DNA of 64,000 nt from CAMDHY01 sp046156265. GTDB taxonomy: Bacteria > Pseudomonadota > Alphaproteobacteria > Rhizobiales > Segnochrobactraceae. Below the pieces are notes generated by a model, which saw nothing but the letters and a program-made list of their open reading frames with translations, did not search any database and was not told the DNA's origin. Shown here one piece after another: positions 24,030-32,353 of this stretch (positions are counted from its first letter, which is position 1; each line of letters begins with the position of its first letter). A program made the position numbers and the translations under genes. Where the stretch lies: assembly GCF_046156265.1 (NCBI RefSeq), contig NZ_JAWDIR010000011.1, positions 372,001 through 436,000 on the forward strand. The letters are read 5' to 3'.

Positions 24030-25247
24030 ATGCACGACGACACTTCGCGGCCGGGCGCAGCGGGCCGGCGGACGCTGCTGCCGACCCTCGGTGCCTCGCG
24101 CCGCCTCGCCGCCTCGGGCGGCCTCGGCGCGGCCGGCGGCTTCTCGCTCGACCGCCGGACGCTGCTGAAAGGCGTCGCCGCCGGGGCGCTGGTGGCCGGT
24201 GCCGGGCTCGGCGGCATCCGGCCGGCACGGGCGTCCGGCCTCACCGTCGGCATCGTCTATGTCGGACCGCGCGACGACTATGGCTGGAACCAGGCGCACG
24301 CGGTGGCCGCCGCGGCGCTGAGGGAGGTGCCGGGCATCACGGTGATCGAGGAGGAGAACGTCCCCGAGACGATCGCCGTGTCGAAGTCGATGGAGAGCAT
24401 GATCGAGCTCGACGGGGCGAACCTGATCTTCGCGACGTCCTTCGGCTACTACGACCCGTACATGCTGGAGATGGCGAAGAAGTTCCCGGACGTGCAGTTC
24501 CGCCACGCCGCGGGTCTCTGGACCGACAGTGCGCCGAAGAACGCCGGCAGCTATTTCTGCTATCTCGACCAGGCGCACTATGTCGACGGCATCGCCGCCG
24601 GCCTCGCCTCGAAGGCCGGCAAGCTCGGCTTCGTGGCGGCGAAGCCCATCCCGACGGTGCTCCTCAACATCAACTCGTTCACGCTGGGCGCCAAGAGCGT
24701 CAACCCGGACGCCAAGGTGCAGGTGGTGTTCACCGGCGAGTGGTCGATGCCGGTGCGCGAGGCCGAGGCGACGAACGCGCTGATCGACGCCGGGGCGGAA
24801 GTCATCACCTGCCACGTCGACAGCCCGAAGGTCGTCATCGAGACGGCCGAGCGTCGCGGCGTCATGACCTGCGGCCACAATGCCAGCCAGGCCGACCTCG
24901 CGCCGAAGGGCTTCCTCACCGGCGCCGAGTACAAGTGGGTGACGATCTACAAGGAGTTCGCCGACATCCTGGCGACCGGCGGCACGCTGCCGAACTTCGT
25001 CCGTGGCGGCTACGACAAGGACTACGTGCAGAACACCGCCTACGGGGCGGCCTCGACCGACCTCATCCGCGCCGCGTGCGAGCAGGCGAAGGCGGAGCTG
25101 CGCGCCGGCAAGGTGATCTACCAGGGCCCGATGAAGGACAACACCGGCAAGGAGGTGATCCCGGCCGGCACCGAGCATGACGCCTACGACGTCTGGCTCG
25201 AGCAGACGAGCTTCCTCGTCGACGGCGTCGTCGGCTCGACGAGCTGA
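24030..25247 (+). CDS. BMP-family ABC transporter substrate-binding protein
   Basis: The 405-residue protein carries a Tat-type signal (DRRTLLKGVAAGALVAGAGL at about residues 43-62, with ARA-SG as likely cleavage site), preceded by an unusually long N-terminus containing a second RRTLL. The mature part has the Bmp/PnrA pattern: GIVYVGPRDDYGWNQAH, NLIFATSFGYYDPYMLEMAK, and DGIAAGLASKAGKLGFVAA. The family binds nucleosides and related N-heterocycles in the periplasm. AGGGGAG precedes the ATG. It is the first gene of the sigma-54 operon and is followed by a strong hairpin. Confidence 0.9.
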   Translation: MHDDTSRPGAAGRRTLLPTLGASRRLAASGGLGAAGGFSLDRRTLLKGVAAGALVAGAGLGGIRPARASGLTVGIVYVGPRDDYGWNQAHAVAAAALREVPGITVIEEENVPETIAVSKSMESMIELDGANLIFATSFGYYDPYMLEMAKKFPDVQFRHAAGLWTDSAPKNAGSYFCYLDQAHYVDGIAAGLASKAGKLGFVAAKPIPTVLLNINSFTLGAKSVNPDAKVQVVFTGEWSMPVREAEATNALIDAGAEVITCHVDSPKVVIETAERRGVMTCGHNASQADLAPKGFLTGAEYKWVTIYKEFADILATGGTLPNFVRGGYDKDYVQNTAYGAASTDLIRAACEQAKAELRAGKVIYQGPMKDNTGKEVIPAGTEHDAYDVWLEQTSFLVDGVVGSTS

Positions 25248-25261
25248 CGCATCCCGCAAGA

Positions 25262-25285
25262 CGGCCGGGCGTCCGCGCCCGGCCG
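25262..25285 (+). other. Intercistronic hairpin after the substrate-binding-protein gene
   Basis: CGGCCGGGCG (25262-25271), TCCG loop, CGCCCGGCCG (25276-25285) is a perfect 10-bp stem without a T run. In transporter operons such hairpins protect the upstream message, so that binding protein is made in excess over permeases. Confidence 0.6.
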
Positions 25286-25319
25286 CGATCCCGCCTGTGG
25301 TTTCCGGGGAGGGCGTGCC

Positions 25320-26426
25320 GTGAGCGATGCCGTGAGAGACGGGACGGGTGTCTCCGCCGGGGCGGGGATGGCGGAGTGGCGGGACCGGATCGGCCGCTCG
25401 GCCGAGTATCTCGCGATCCCGATCTTCGCGCTGATCGTCTCGGCGGCGCTGTTCTCGCTGTTCCTGCTGGCGCTCGGACAGTCGCCGGCGCAGTTCTTCC
25501 AGCTTCTGTGGGTCGGCGGCTACGGCACCTCGTTCTCCTGGCAGAACACGCTGGTGCGCTCGGCGCCCTTGATCTTCACCGCGCTCTGCGTGGCGATCCC
25601 GGCGCAGCTCGGCCTCGTCATCATCGGCGGCGAGGGGGCGCTGGTGCTGGGCGGTCTCGCCGCGGCGGTGATCGCGCTGCCGCTCGCCGGCACGGCGCCG
25701 CCGGCGATCGTCCTGTTCCTGATGCTGGTGGCGGCGGTCGGCGTCGGCGCGGTGTGGATCGGCCTCGTCGGGCTGTTGCGCTACGGGCGCGGTGTCAACG
25801 AGACGATCGCCAGCCTCCTGATGTTCTACATCGCCATCTCGATCCTCAACTTCGTCGTCGAGGGGCCGCTGCGCGATCCGGCGAGCCCGAACAAGCCGTC
25901 GACCGCCTCGATCGGCGAGGCCAACATGATCGGCAACGTGCCGGGCATCGACGTCCACTGGGGGCTGCCGATCGGCATCCTGCTGTGCGTGCTGCTCTAC
26001 CTCCTGATGAGCCGGACGACGTTCGGCTTCGCGGCCCGCGTCACCGGCGGCAACGTGCGGGCGGCGCAGGGGCAGGGGCTGCCGGTCGGCAGGCTCGTCG
26101 TGGCGGCGACCGCGATTGCCGGCGGCTGCGCCGGGCTCGCCGGCTTCTTCGAGGTGGCGGCGATCCACGGCAAGGCGAACGCCTCGCTGATTGCCGGCTA
26201 CGGGTTCTCGGGGATCCTGGTGTCCTTCCTCGCCCGCCACAACCCGCTCGCGATCCCGCCGGTGGCGATCCTGTTCGGCGGCATCGCCGCGGCGGGCGGC
26301 CTCGTGCAGCGCCGGATGGGTTTGCCGGACGCGACGATGGTGGTGCTGCAGGGCCTGATCTTCGTGGTGCTGCTCGCGAGCGAGACGCTCTACGGGCGGT
26401 TCAAGATCTTCGGGGGGAAGCGGTGA
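25320..26426 (+). CDS. ABC transporter permease (YufP/BPD_transp_2 family)
   Basis: This 368-residue inner-membrane protein has about nine to ten hydrophobic segments. The family signature GGEGALVLGGLAAAVIALPL (about residues 103-122) is near the middle, and ETIASLLMFYIA and GYGFSGILVSFLARHNPLAI follow. It pairs with the second permease to form the channel of a nucleoside-type importer. The start is GTG 25320, with GGGGAGGG seven bases upstream. A 140-bp inverted-repeat element separates it from the second permease gene. Confidence 0.9.
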   Translation: MSDAVRDGTGVSAGAGMAEWRDRIGRSAEYLAIPIFALIVSAALFSLFLLALGQSPAQFFQLLWVGGYGTSFSWQNTLVRSAPLIFTALCVAIPAQLGLVIIGGEGALVLGGLAAAVIALPLAGTAPPAIVLFLMLVAAVGVGAVWIGLVGLLRYGRGVNETIASLLMFYIAISILNFVVEGPLRDPASPNKPSTASIGEANMIGNVPGIDVHWGLPIGILLCVLLYLLMSRTTFGFAARVTGGNVRAAQGQGLPVGRLVVAATAIAGGCAGLAGFFEVAAIHGKANASLIAGYGFSGILVSFLARHNPLAIPPVAILFGGIAAAGGLVQRRMGLPDATMVVLQGLIFVVLLASETLYGRFKIFGGKR

Positions 26427-26448
26427 GGGCCGCCCAGCATGCGACGTG

Positions 26449-26592
26449 GTCCTCCCCCTGCCAGGGGGGAGGACAGCCGCGCGCAGCGCGGCAGGTGGGG
26501 GCCTGTCAGTCCCAACGCCGGCCTGAGTTCGGATTGACGGGCCCCACCCTGCCGGCTTCGCCGGCTGTCCCTCCCCCTGGCAGGGGAGGGAC
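26449..26592. repeat. Long inverted-repeat element, family A, copy 2, inside the operon
   Basis: The left arm GTCCTCCCCCTGCCAGGGGG, GGACAGCC, CAGGTGGGGGCCTGTCAGTC is matched in inverse by the right arm GATTGACGGGCCCCACCCTG, GGCTGTCCCTCCCCCTGGCA, GGGGAGGGAC. Each arm also holds small internal hairpins. Transcribed as part of the operon, it would fold into a long stem between the two permease genes. Confidence 0.75.
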
Positions 26593-26637
26593 GGGTGCCC
26601 TCCGCGGCGGTCGTCTCTCAAGACAAGGAGCGCGCTG

Positions 26638-27576
26638 ATGGACCCGACCCAAGTCGCGACCGATCTCGGGTGGTGGAGCGTGCCGCTCGCCATGTTCGCC
26701 GGCGCCATCCGGGTGTCGACGCCGTTCCTGTTCGTCAGCCTCGGCGAGTGCCTGACGGAGAAGTCGGGGCGCATCAATCTGGGGCTCGAGGGGACCCTCG
26801 TGTTCGGGGCGATGACGGGCTACGCGGTCTCCTACATGACCGGCTCGGCGTGGACGGGGGTGCTCGCGGCCGGTATCGCCGGGTCGCTGTTCGGCATGCT
26901 GCACGCAGCCCTCTGCTCGCTGCCGAAGGTGAATGACATCGCCGTCGGCATCGCGCTGATGCTGTTCGGCGTTGGGCTCGCCTTCTTCTTCGGCAAGCCG
27001 TTCATCCAGCCGACGGCGCCGCGGCTGCCGTCGATCCCGCTCGGCGAGTGGTCGGACATCTCGCAGGTGCGGGTGGCGCTCGAGATCAACCCGTTGTTCT
27101 TCATCGGCGCGGCGCTTGCCGTCGTCATGTGGTGGGCGTTCCGCAACACGCGGGCCGGGCTGATCGTGCGGACGACGGGCGACTCCGCCGCGGCGGCCCG
27201 CGCCCTCGGCGTCTCGGTGCTCGGCGTGCGGTTCGTGGCGACCACCATCGGCGGCTTCATGGCCGGCGTCGGTGGCTCGTTCCTGTCGCTCTACTATCCC
27301 GGCTCATGGAACGAGGGGCTGTCGTCCGGCCAGGGGCTGATGGCGGTGGCGCTCGTCATCTTCGCGCGCTGGAACCCGCTGCTCTGCTTCGTCGCCGCGC
27401 TGCTGTTCGGCGCCGCCGGCGCGCTCGGGCCGGCGCTGCAGTCGATCGGCGTGAGCCAGGGCTACCATTTCTTCAACGCCGCCCCCTACGTGCTGACGCT
27501 CGCCATCATGATCGCCGCCTCCTCGAAGGTGCGGGCGCTGCGCGGCGCACCGGGCGAACTGTCGATCGTGAAATGA
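26638..27576 (+). CDS. ABC transporter permease (YufQ/BPD_transp_2 family)
   Basis: This 312-residue multi-pass membrane protein includes SLGECLTEKSGRINLGLEGT (about residues 35-54), the conserved N-terminal motif of this permease family, and VNDIAVGIALMLFGVGLAFF. Later come RTTGDSAAAARALGVSV, the coupling-loop region, and GAAGALGPALQSIGV. It forms the translocation channel with the 25320-26426 permease. AAGGAG lies eight bases before the ATG. The first amidohydrolase follows after 35 bases. Confidence 0.9.
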   Translation: MDPTQVATDLGWWSVPLAMFAGAIRVSTPFLFVSLGECLTEKSGRINLGLEGTLVFGAMTGYAVSYMTGSAWTGVLAAGIAGSLFGMLHAALCSLPKVNDIAVGIALMLFGVGLAFFFGKPFIQPTAPRLPSIPLGEWSDISQVRVALEINPLFFIGAALAVVMWWAFRNTRAGLIVRTTGDSAAAARALGVSVLGVRFVATTIGGFMAGVGGSFLSLYYPGSWNEGLSSGQGLMAVALVIFARWNPLLCFVAALLFGAAGALGPALQSIGVSQGYHFFNAAPYVLTLAIMIAASSKVRALRGAPGELSIVK

Positions 27577-27611
27577 GCCGCCCCGACCCTCTGCACTGAG
27601 AAGGAGACGCC

Positions 27612-28325
27612 ATGACCGCTCTCGCCCGTGCCGTCGCCGCCCCGGAGGGCGTCGCCGTCGCCGCCGATCCCTATGCCTGGCCGTTCGACGGGAACCTGCA
27701 GCCCTCGAACACGGCGCTGATCATCATCGACATGCAGACCGACTTCTGCGGGAAGGGCGGCTATGTCGACACCATGGGCTACGACCTGTCGCTGACGCGG
27801 GCGCCGATCGAGCCGATCGGCCGGGTGCTCGCGGCGATGCGGGCGAAGGGCTACACGATCATCCATACCCGCGAGGGCCACCGGCCGGACCTCGCCGACC
27901 TGCCGGCGAACAAGCGCTGGCGGTCGCGGCAGATGGGGGCGGGGATCGGCGATGCCGGGCCGTGCGGCAAGATCCTCGTTCGCGGCGAGCCGGGCTGGGA
28001 CATCATTCCCGAGCTCTATCCGCTGGCCGGCGAGCCGATCATCGACAAGCCCGGCAAGGGCTCGTTCTGCGCCACCGACCTCGAGTTGATCCTGCACACC
28101 CGCGGCATCCGCAACATCATCCTCACCGGCATCACCACCGACGTCTGCGTCCACACGACGATGCGCGAGGCGAACGATCGCGGCTTCGAGTGCCTGATGC
28201 TCGAGGACTGCTGCGGCGCCACCGACTACGGCAACCACCTCGCGGCGCTGAAGATGATCAAGATGCAGGGCGGCGTGTTCGGCGCGGTGGCGACGGCGGA
28301 CGCGCTGCTGGAGGCCCTGCCGTGA
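27612..28325 (+). CDS. Isochorismatase-fold cysteine hydrolase, biuret amidohydrolase-like
   Basis: This 237-residue protein has the cysteine-hydrolase triad: Asp40 (LIIIDMQTDFCG), Lys146 (IIDKPGKGSF) and nucleophile Cys179 (GITTDVCVHTTMREAND). The segments DMQTDFCGKGGYVDTMGYDL and EDCCGATDYGNHLAALKM closely match my recollection of rhizobial biuret amidohydrolase BiuH, including the residue spacing of the triad. Biuret hydrolysis would give allophanate plus ammonia. Related enzymes act on ureidoacrylate or N-carbamoylsarcosine, so the substrate remains an inference. Its position inside a sigma-54 importer operon supports nitrogen scavenging. Its stop overlaps the ATPase start (GTGA). Confidence 0.8.
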   Translation: MTALARAVAAPEGVAVAADPYAWPFDGNLQPSNTALIIIDMQTDFCGKGGYVDTMGYDLSLTRAPIEPIGRVLAAMRAKGYTIIHTREGHRPDLADLPANKRWRSRQMGAGIGDAGPCGKILVRGEPGWDIIPELYPLAGEPIIDKPGKGSFCATDLELILHTRGIRNIILTGITTDVCVHTTMREANDRGFECLMLEDCCGATDYGNHLAALKMIKMQGGVFGAVATADALLEALP

Positions 28326-29881
28326 GCGCGGCGGAGGCCCTCGCGCCGGCGCCGGCCCTCAACGGTGGCCGGCGGACGGCGGTCGGCGTCGAGACCGTCG
28401 GCATGACCAAGGTGTTCGGCGCCTTCACGGCGCTCGAGGACGTTTCGATCACGGTCCGGCCCGGCTCGTTCCACGCGCTCTTGGGCGAGAACGGCGCCGG
28501 CAAGTCGACGCTGGTGAAGTGCATCCTCGGCTTCTACGAGCCGACGCGCGGCTCGATCCGGGTGGACGGCAAGGACGTCGAGGTGAAGAACCCGCGCGAC
28601 GCGCAGCTCCTCAAGCTCGGCATGGTCTACCAGCACTTCACGCTGGTCCCGAGCCTGACGGGGGCGGAGAACCTTGTCATCGCCCGCGCCGACGCGCCGG
28701 CCTTCATCGACTGGCGCAAGGAGACGAAGCGGCTCGAGGCCTTCTTCGACGAGATGCCGTTTCGGGTGCCGCTCGACAAGCCGGTGTCGAGCCTGTCGGC
28801 GGGCGAGAAGCAGAAGCTCGAGATCCTCAAGCAGCTCTATCTCGACCAGCGCTTCCTCATCCTCGACGAGCCGACCTCGGTCCTGACGCCGCAGGAGGCC
28901 GACGAGATCCTCGGGCTCCTGCGCGGCATGACCGAGCGCGGCGAGCTGTCGGTGCTGATGATCACCCACAAGTTCCGCGAGGTGACGGCGTTCACCGAGG
29001 AGGTGTCGATCCTCCGGCGCGGGCGGATGGTGGGGGCGGGCAAGGTCGGCCAGATGTCGACCGACGAGATGGCGCGCCTGATGATCGGCGACCAGGAGAT
29101 CCGCGAGCGCGCCGCCCGCAAGACCTTCAACGCCCGCGAGACGAAGCTCGAGCTCGCAGCCCTCTGCGCCATCGACGACGAGGGGCTGCCGGCGCTCGAC
29201 CGGGTGAACCTGAAAGTGGCCGGCGGGGAGATCGTCGGCATCGCCGGAGTGTCGGGCAACGGCCAGAGCGAGCTGATCGAGACGCTGTCCGGCCAGCGGC
29301 CGCTGACCGACGGGCGCATCGTCGTACGCAGCCAGCCGTTCGAGCCGAAGCGGGCCGACATGGATCGCTTCAAGGTGTTCGGCCTGCCGGAGGAGCCGCT
29401 GAAGAACGCCACCGCACCGAAGATGTCGGTGGCGGAGAACATCTCGCTCCGCTCGTTCGACAAGCCGCCGATCGCCGGGCTTGGCTTCTGGCTGAAGCCC
29501 TATCCGCTCAGGAAGATGGCGCGCGAGCTGATCGGCCGCTACCGGGTGAAGACGACCTCACCGGACGCGCCGATCGAGACCTTGTCGGGCGGCAACGTGC
29601 AGCGGGCGGTGCTGGCGCGCGAGCTCTCCGGCGACGTCGACGTGCTGATCGTGGCGAACCCGTGCTTCGGGCTCGACTTCGCCTCGGTGTCGGAGATCCG
29701 CAGCCAGATCATGGACCAGCGCAACCGTGGGGCGGCGGTGCTGCTCGTGTCCGAGGACCTCGACGAAATCCTCGAGCTCGCCGACCGCGTCGCGGTGATG
29801 TCGGAGGGGCGCATCGACTATGTCGCGCCGATCGCCGAGACCGACCGCACCACCATCGGCCGGCACATGGCCGGACACTGA
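28322..29881 (+). CDS. ABC transporter ATP-binding protein with two fused NBDs (NupA/YufO type)
   Basis: This 519-residue duplicated ATPase drives the importer. Domain 1 has Walker A GENGAGKST, Q-loop GMVYQHF, signature LSAGEKQKLEI and Walker B FLILDEPTSVL. Domain 2 has a modified Walker A GVSGNGQSE, a good signature LSGGNVQRAVLAREL, and a Walker B lacking the catalytic Glu (LIVANPCFGLDF). These asymmetries are normal for sugar/nucleoside-type fused ATPases. The GTG start at 28322 overlaps the hydrolase stop. The order SBP-permease-permease-hydrolase-ATPase, with an enzyme gene inserted, argues that the hydrolase acts on the imported compound. Confidence 0.9.
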   Translation: MSAAEALAPAPALNGGRRTAVGVETVGMTKVFGAFTALEDVSITVRPGSFHALLGENGAGKSTLVKCILGFYEPTRGSIRVDGKDVEVKNPRDAQLLKLGMVYQHFTLVPSLTGAENLVIARADAPAFIDWRKETKRLEAFFDEMPFRVPLDKPVSSLSAGEKQKLEILKQLYLDQRFLILDEPTSVLTPQEADEILGLLRGMTERGELSVLMITHKFREVTAFTEEVSILRRGRMVGAGKVGQMSTDEMARLMIGDQEIRERAARKTFNARETKLELAALCAIDDEGLPALDRVNLKVAGGEIVGIAGVSGNGQSELIETLSGQRPLTDGRIVVRSQPFEPKRADMDRFKVFGLPEEPLKNATAPKMSVAENISLRSFDKPPIAGLGFWLKPYPLRKMARELIGRYRVKTTSPDAPIETLSGGNVQRAVLARELSGDVDVLIVANPCFGLDFASVSEIRSQIMDQRNRGAAVLLVSEDLDEILELADRVAVMSEGRIDYVAPIAETDRTTIGRHMAGH

Positions 29882-29892
29882 GAGGGGCGGGG

Positions 29893-30558
29893 ATGAAGCT
29901 GACCGTCGCGGCCGAGCCCTATGCGTACGTCCTGCCGGAGAAGGCGACGGCGCTCGTCGTCATCGACATGCAGCGCGACTTCGTCGAGCCGGGCGGCTTC
30001 GGCGACACCCTCGGCAACGACATCGGCCGGGTGGCGGCGATCGTGCCGACGGTGGCGCGGCTCCTGGCATTTGCCCGGTCGCGCGGGTGGACGGTGGTGC
30101 ACACGCGCGAATCGCACGCGGCCGACCTGTCGGACTGCCCGCCGGCGAAGCGGACGCGCGGCGCGCCGACGCTCCGGATCGGCGACGAAGGGCCGATGGG
30201 ACGCATCCTTGTGCGCGGCGAGCCGGGCAACGCCATCGTCGACGCCTGCGCGCCGGTGGCGGGCGAGATCGTCCTCGACAAGCCGGGCAAGGGCGCTTTC
30301 TACGCGACAAGGCTCGGCGAACTCCTACAGGCGCGGGGCGTGACGCACCTGGTGCTCGCCGGCGTGACGACGGAGGTCTGCGTGCAGACAACGATGCGCG
30401 AGGCGAACGACCGCGGCTACGAGTGCCTGCTCGTCGAGGACGCGACGGAGAGCTATTTTCCGGAGTTCAAGGCGGCGACGCTCGACATGGTGCGGGCGCA
30501 GGGCGGCATCGTCGGCTGGACGGCGCCGCTGGCGGCGCTGGAGGCCGCCGTCGGATGA
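29893..30558 (+). CDS. Second isochorismatase-fold cysteine hydrolase
   Basis: This 221-residue paralogue of the 27612 gene has the triad Asp25 (LVVIDMQRDF), Lys130 (VLDKPGKGAF) and Cys163 (GVTTEVCVQTTMREAND). It lacks the DFCGKGGYVD and CCGATDYGN segments of its neighbour and instead has VEPGGFGDTLGND and ATESYFPEFK, so it probably acts on a different amide, perhaps a ureido or carbamoyl intermediate. It starts 11 bases after the ATPase stop behind GGGGCGGGG. Its stop overlaps the AtzH-like ATG. Confidence 0.82.
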   Translation: MKLTVAAEPYAYVLPEKATALVVIDMQRDFVEPGGFGDTLGNDIGRVAAIVPTVARLLAFARSRGWTVVHTRESHAADLSDCPPAKRTRGAPTLRIGDEGPMGRILVRGEPGNAIVDACAPVAGEIVLDKPGKGAFYATRLGELLQARGVTHLVLAGVTTEVCVQTTMREANDRGYECLLVEDATESYFPEFKAATLDMVRAQGGIVGWTAPLAALEAAVG

Positions 30559-31016
30559 GCGGCGGGGCGGTGCTGCGGAGCGGGGCGCGGGTGGCGGAGA
30601 CGACGGCGGGCGGGCTCGATGGCGATGGCCCCGAGATCAACCGGCTGGAGGTGGTGGCCGAGGTGCGGGCTGCGTTCGAACGATACGAGCGGGCGCTGGT
30701 GGAGCGCGACTTCGACACCCTCGACGAGCAGTTCTGGGACGGGGCGCCGGTGGTGCGCTTCGGCATCGCCGAGAACCAGTACGGTCCGGAGGTGATCGGC
30801 GCCTGGCGGCGGGTGGCGCCGGTGATCCATCCCTCGCGGCGGTTGTCGAACACGGTGGTGACGACGTTCGGGACCGACTTCGCGACGGTGTCGACGGAGT
30901 TCCGCAGCGATGTGCAGCCGGGGCTGGTCGGCCGGCAGATGCAGACGTGGGTGCGCTTTCCCGGCGGCTGGCGCGTCGTCGCGGCGCATGTGAGCACGAT
31001 TGCGGACGAGGGGTAG
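30555..31016 (+). CDS. AtzH/HpxZ-like protein (DUF3225, SnoaL-like fold)
   Basis: This 153-residue protein has the DUF3225 pattern: EVRAAFERYERALVERDFDT, LDEQFWDGAPVVRFGIAENQ, YGPEVIGAWRR, and FRSDVQPGLVGRQMQTWVRF, ending GGWRVVAAHVS. Family members sit in cyanuric acid (AtzH) and oxalurate (HpxZ) catabolic clusters; AtzH has been assigned an amidohydrolase step on carboxylated urea. Here it is translationally coupled to the second cysteine hydrolase, extending the case that the operon handles a ureide-like nitrogen source. The precise reaction is not shown by sequence. Confidence 0.8.
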   Translation: MSGGAVLRSGARVAETTAGGLDGDGPEINRLEVVAEVRAAFERYERALVERDFDTLDEQFWDGAPVVRFGIAENQYGPEVIGAWRRVAPVIHPSRRLSNTVVTTFGTDFATVSTEFRSDVQPGLVGRQMQTWVRFPGGWRVVAAHVSTIADEG

Positions 31017-31105
31017 GGGGTAGTCCGGAACGATCTGGAGAGGGGGACGCATTCGAGGTGCGCATGGGGCACCTCGTTGCAGCAGGGCACCCATCCTACC
31101 CATCC

Positions 31106-31285
31106 TACCCTGGAGGGGGAGGGTCGGTGACCGCAGGTCACCGGGGTGGGGTGGCGCCGCCGGGAGGCGGCGAAAAGAACTGCGAGACTGGTGGGGGACT
31201 GAGTTGCATGCGGGCTCCCGCGCGCGGTCACCCCACCCCGCCGCGCCTTCGGCGCGACGACCCTCCCCCTCAAGGGGAGGGTGAA
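31106..31285. repeat. Inverted-repeat element between the operon and its GntR gene
   Basis: ACCCTGGAGGGGGAGGGTCG, a GGTGACC-GCA-GGTCACC hairpin and GGGGTGGGGTGG are matched in inverse by GGTCACCCCACCCC, a CGCGCC-TTC-GGCGCG hairpin and CGACCCTCCCCCTCAAGGGG. It is related in design to family A. The 31017-31339 spacer holds only this element. Confidence 0.65.
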
Positions 31286-31339
31286 TCACGCTCCACCGCA
31301 CTACATTCGGAACAAGCAGAACAACGGGAAACCGCCCCA

Positions 31340-32023
31340 GTGGACTCCTCGCCCGCCGAAACGGCGCCCGCCGCGCCAACGAAGTCCGTGACGCGGGCGG
31401 TCGAGGTGCGGCTGCAGCTTGCCGAGGAGATCGTCACCGGCCAGCTCTCGCCCGGGGCGGCGCTCGACGAGAGCGAGCTCGCGCGGCGATTCGGGGTGTC
31501 GCGGACGCCGGTGCGCGAGGCGCTCCGGGCGCTGGCGGCGAGCGGGCTGGTCGAATCGCGAGCGCATCGCGGCGCCGTGGTGGCGCACCCGACGCCGCAG
31601 CGCCTCGTCGACATGTTCGAGACGATGGCCGAGCTCGAGGCGCTCTGCGCCGGGCTGGCCGCCACCAACATGACGGCGGCCGAGCGGCGGGCGCTGGAGC
31701 GGCTGCACGAGGCGATGGGGGCGGCGATGCGGGCCGGCGAGGCGGTGCGCTACCGCGACTTCAACGAGACCTTCCACGCCACCATCTATCAGGCGACTCA
31801 CAACGCCTATCTCGCCGAGATCACCACCGAGACCCGGACGCGGGTGCAGCCGTTCCGGCGCGCGCAATTTGCCGCGCTCGGCCGCATCGCCAAGTCGCAC
31901 GCCGAACACGAGGCGGTGGTGGCGGCGATCCTGCGCGGCGACCGCAGCGCCGCGGCGGCGGCGATGCGCGCCCACATCTTCATCGTGCGGGACGCCTACG
32001 GCCGCTTCCTCGAGGAGCTGTGA
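31340..32023 (+). CDS. GntR-family (FadR/FCD) transcriptional regulator
   Basis: This 227-residue protein has an N-terminal winged helix (about residues 20-85) with LAEEIVTGQLSPGAALDESE, LARRFGVSRTPVREALRALA and GLVESRAHRGAVV. The C-terminal FCD ligand domain (about 95-225) contains the metal/ligand residues in the FNETFHATIYQATHN, SHAEHEAVVAAI and AMRAHI contexts. I place the start at GTG 31340, since the upstream frame runs through the repeat element. Lying downstream of the importer/hydrolase operon, it may be a repressor that responds to the substrate or a breakdown product. Start is uncertain. Confidence 0.85.
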   Translation: MDSSPAETAPAAPTKSVTRAVEVRLQLAEEIVTGQLSPGAALDESELARRFGVSRTPVREALRALAASGLVESRAHRGAVVAHPTPQRLVDMFETMAELEALCAGLAATNMTAAERRALERLHEAMGAAMRAGEAVRYRDFNETFHATIYQATHNAYLAEITTETRTRVQPFRRAQFAALGRIAKSHAEHEAVVAAILRGDRSAAAAAMRAHIFIVRDAYGRFLEEL

Positions 32024-32353
32024 GCGCCGACGTGCCGGTCGTCGACCGGCCGGTGGGCGCCTTGCCACCCGCGGGAGCGTGGGATAAGCCTCTGCCCGTT
32101 CGCCGGGGGGCGGCGCCGCGGCTCTCGGCCGCAAGGCGTTGCTCCGCCCGGTGGAGCCTTTAGAATAGAACCAGTTCGATGCTCATCGTGGCTCGGGGGC
32201 ATCAGGGGAAGGAAGCGCAACGGGGGGAGCGGCGGTCGCCCGTTGGGGCAACCGCCCGAACTGGCATGTCGTGGGACTCGGGCTCGGACGCAAGAGCGGG
32301 TCCTGTTTCGGGCTTGGCGGTGCGCGTCGTAGAGTGGTGAGCGAGGGCGATCC
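32024..32353 (+). promoter_or_regulatory. Leader of the nuo operon with a candidate promoter
   Basis: The 330-base gap before nuoA holds no gene. TTGCTC (32139-32144), 16 bases, TAGAAT (32161-32166) is the best sigma-70-type promoter-like pair and would give a leader of about 180 bases. A small GCCGGTC-GTC-GACCGGC hairpin at about 32036-32052 could weakly end the GntR transcript. The promoter call is tentative. Confidence 0.35.
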
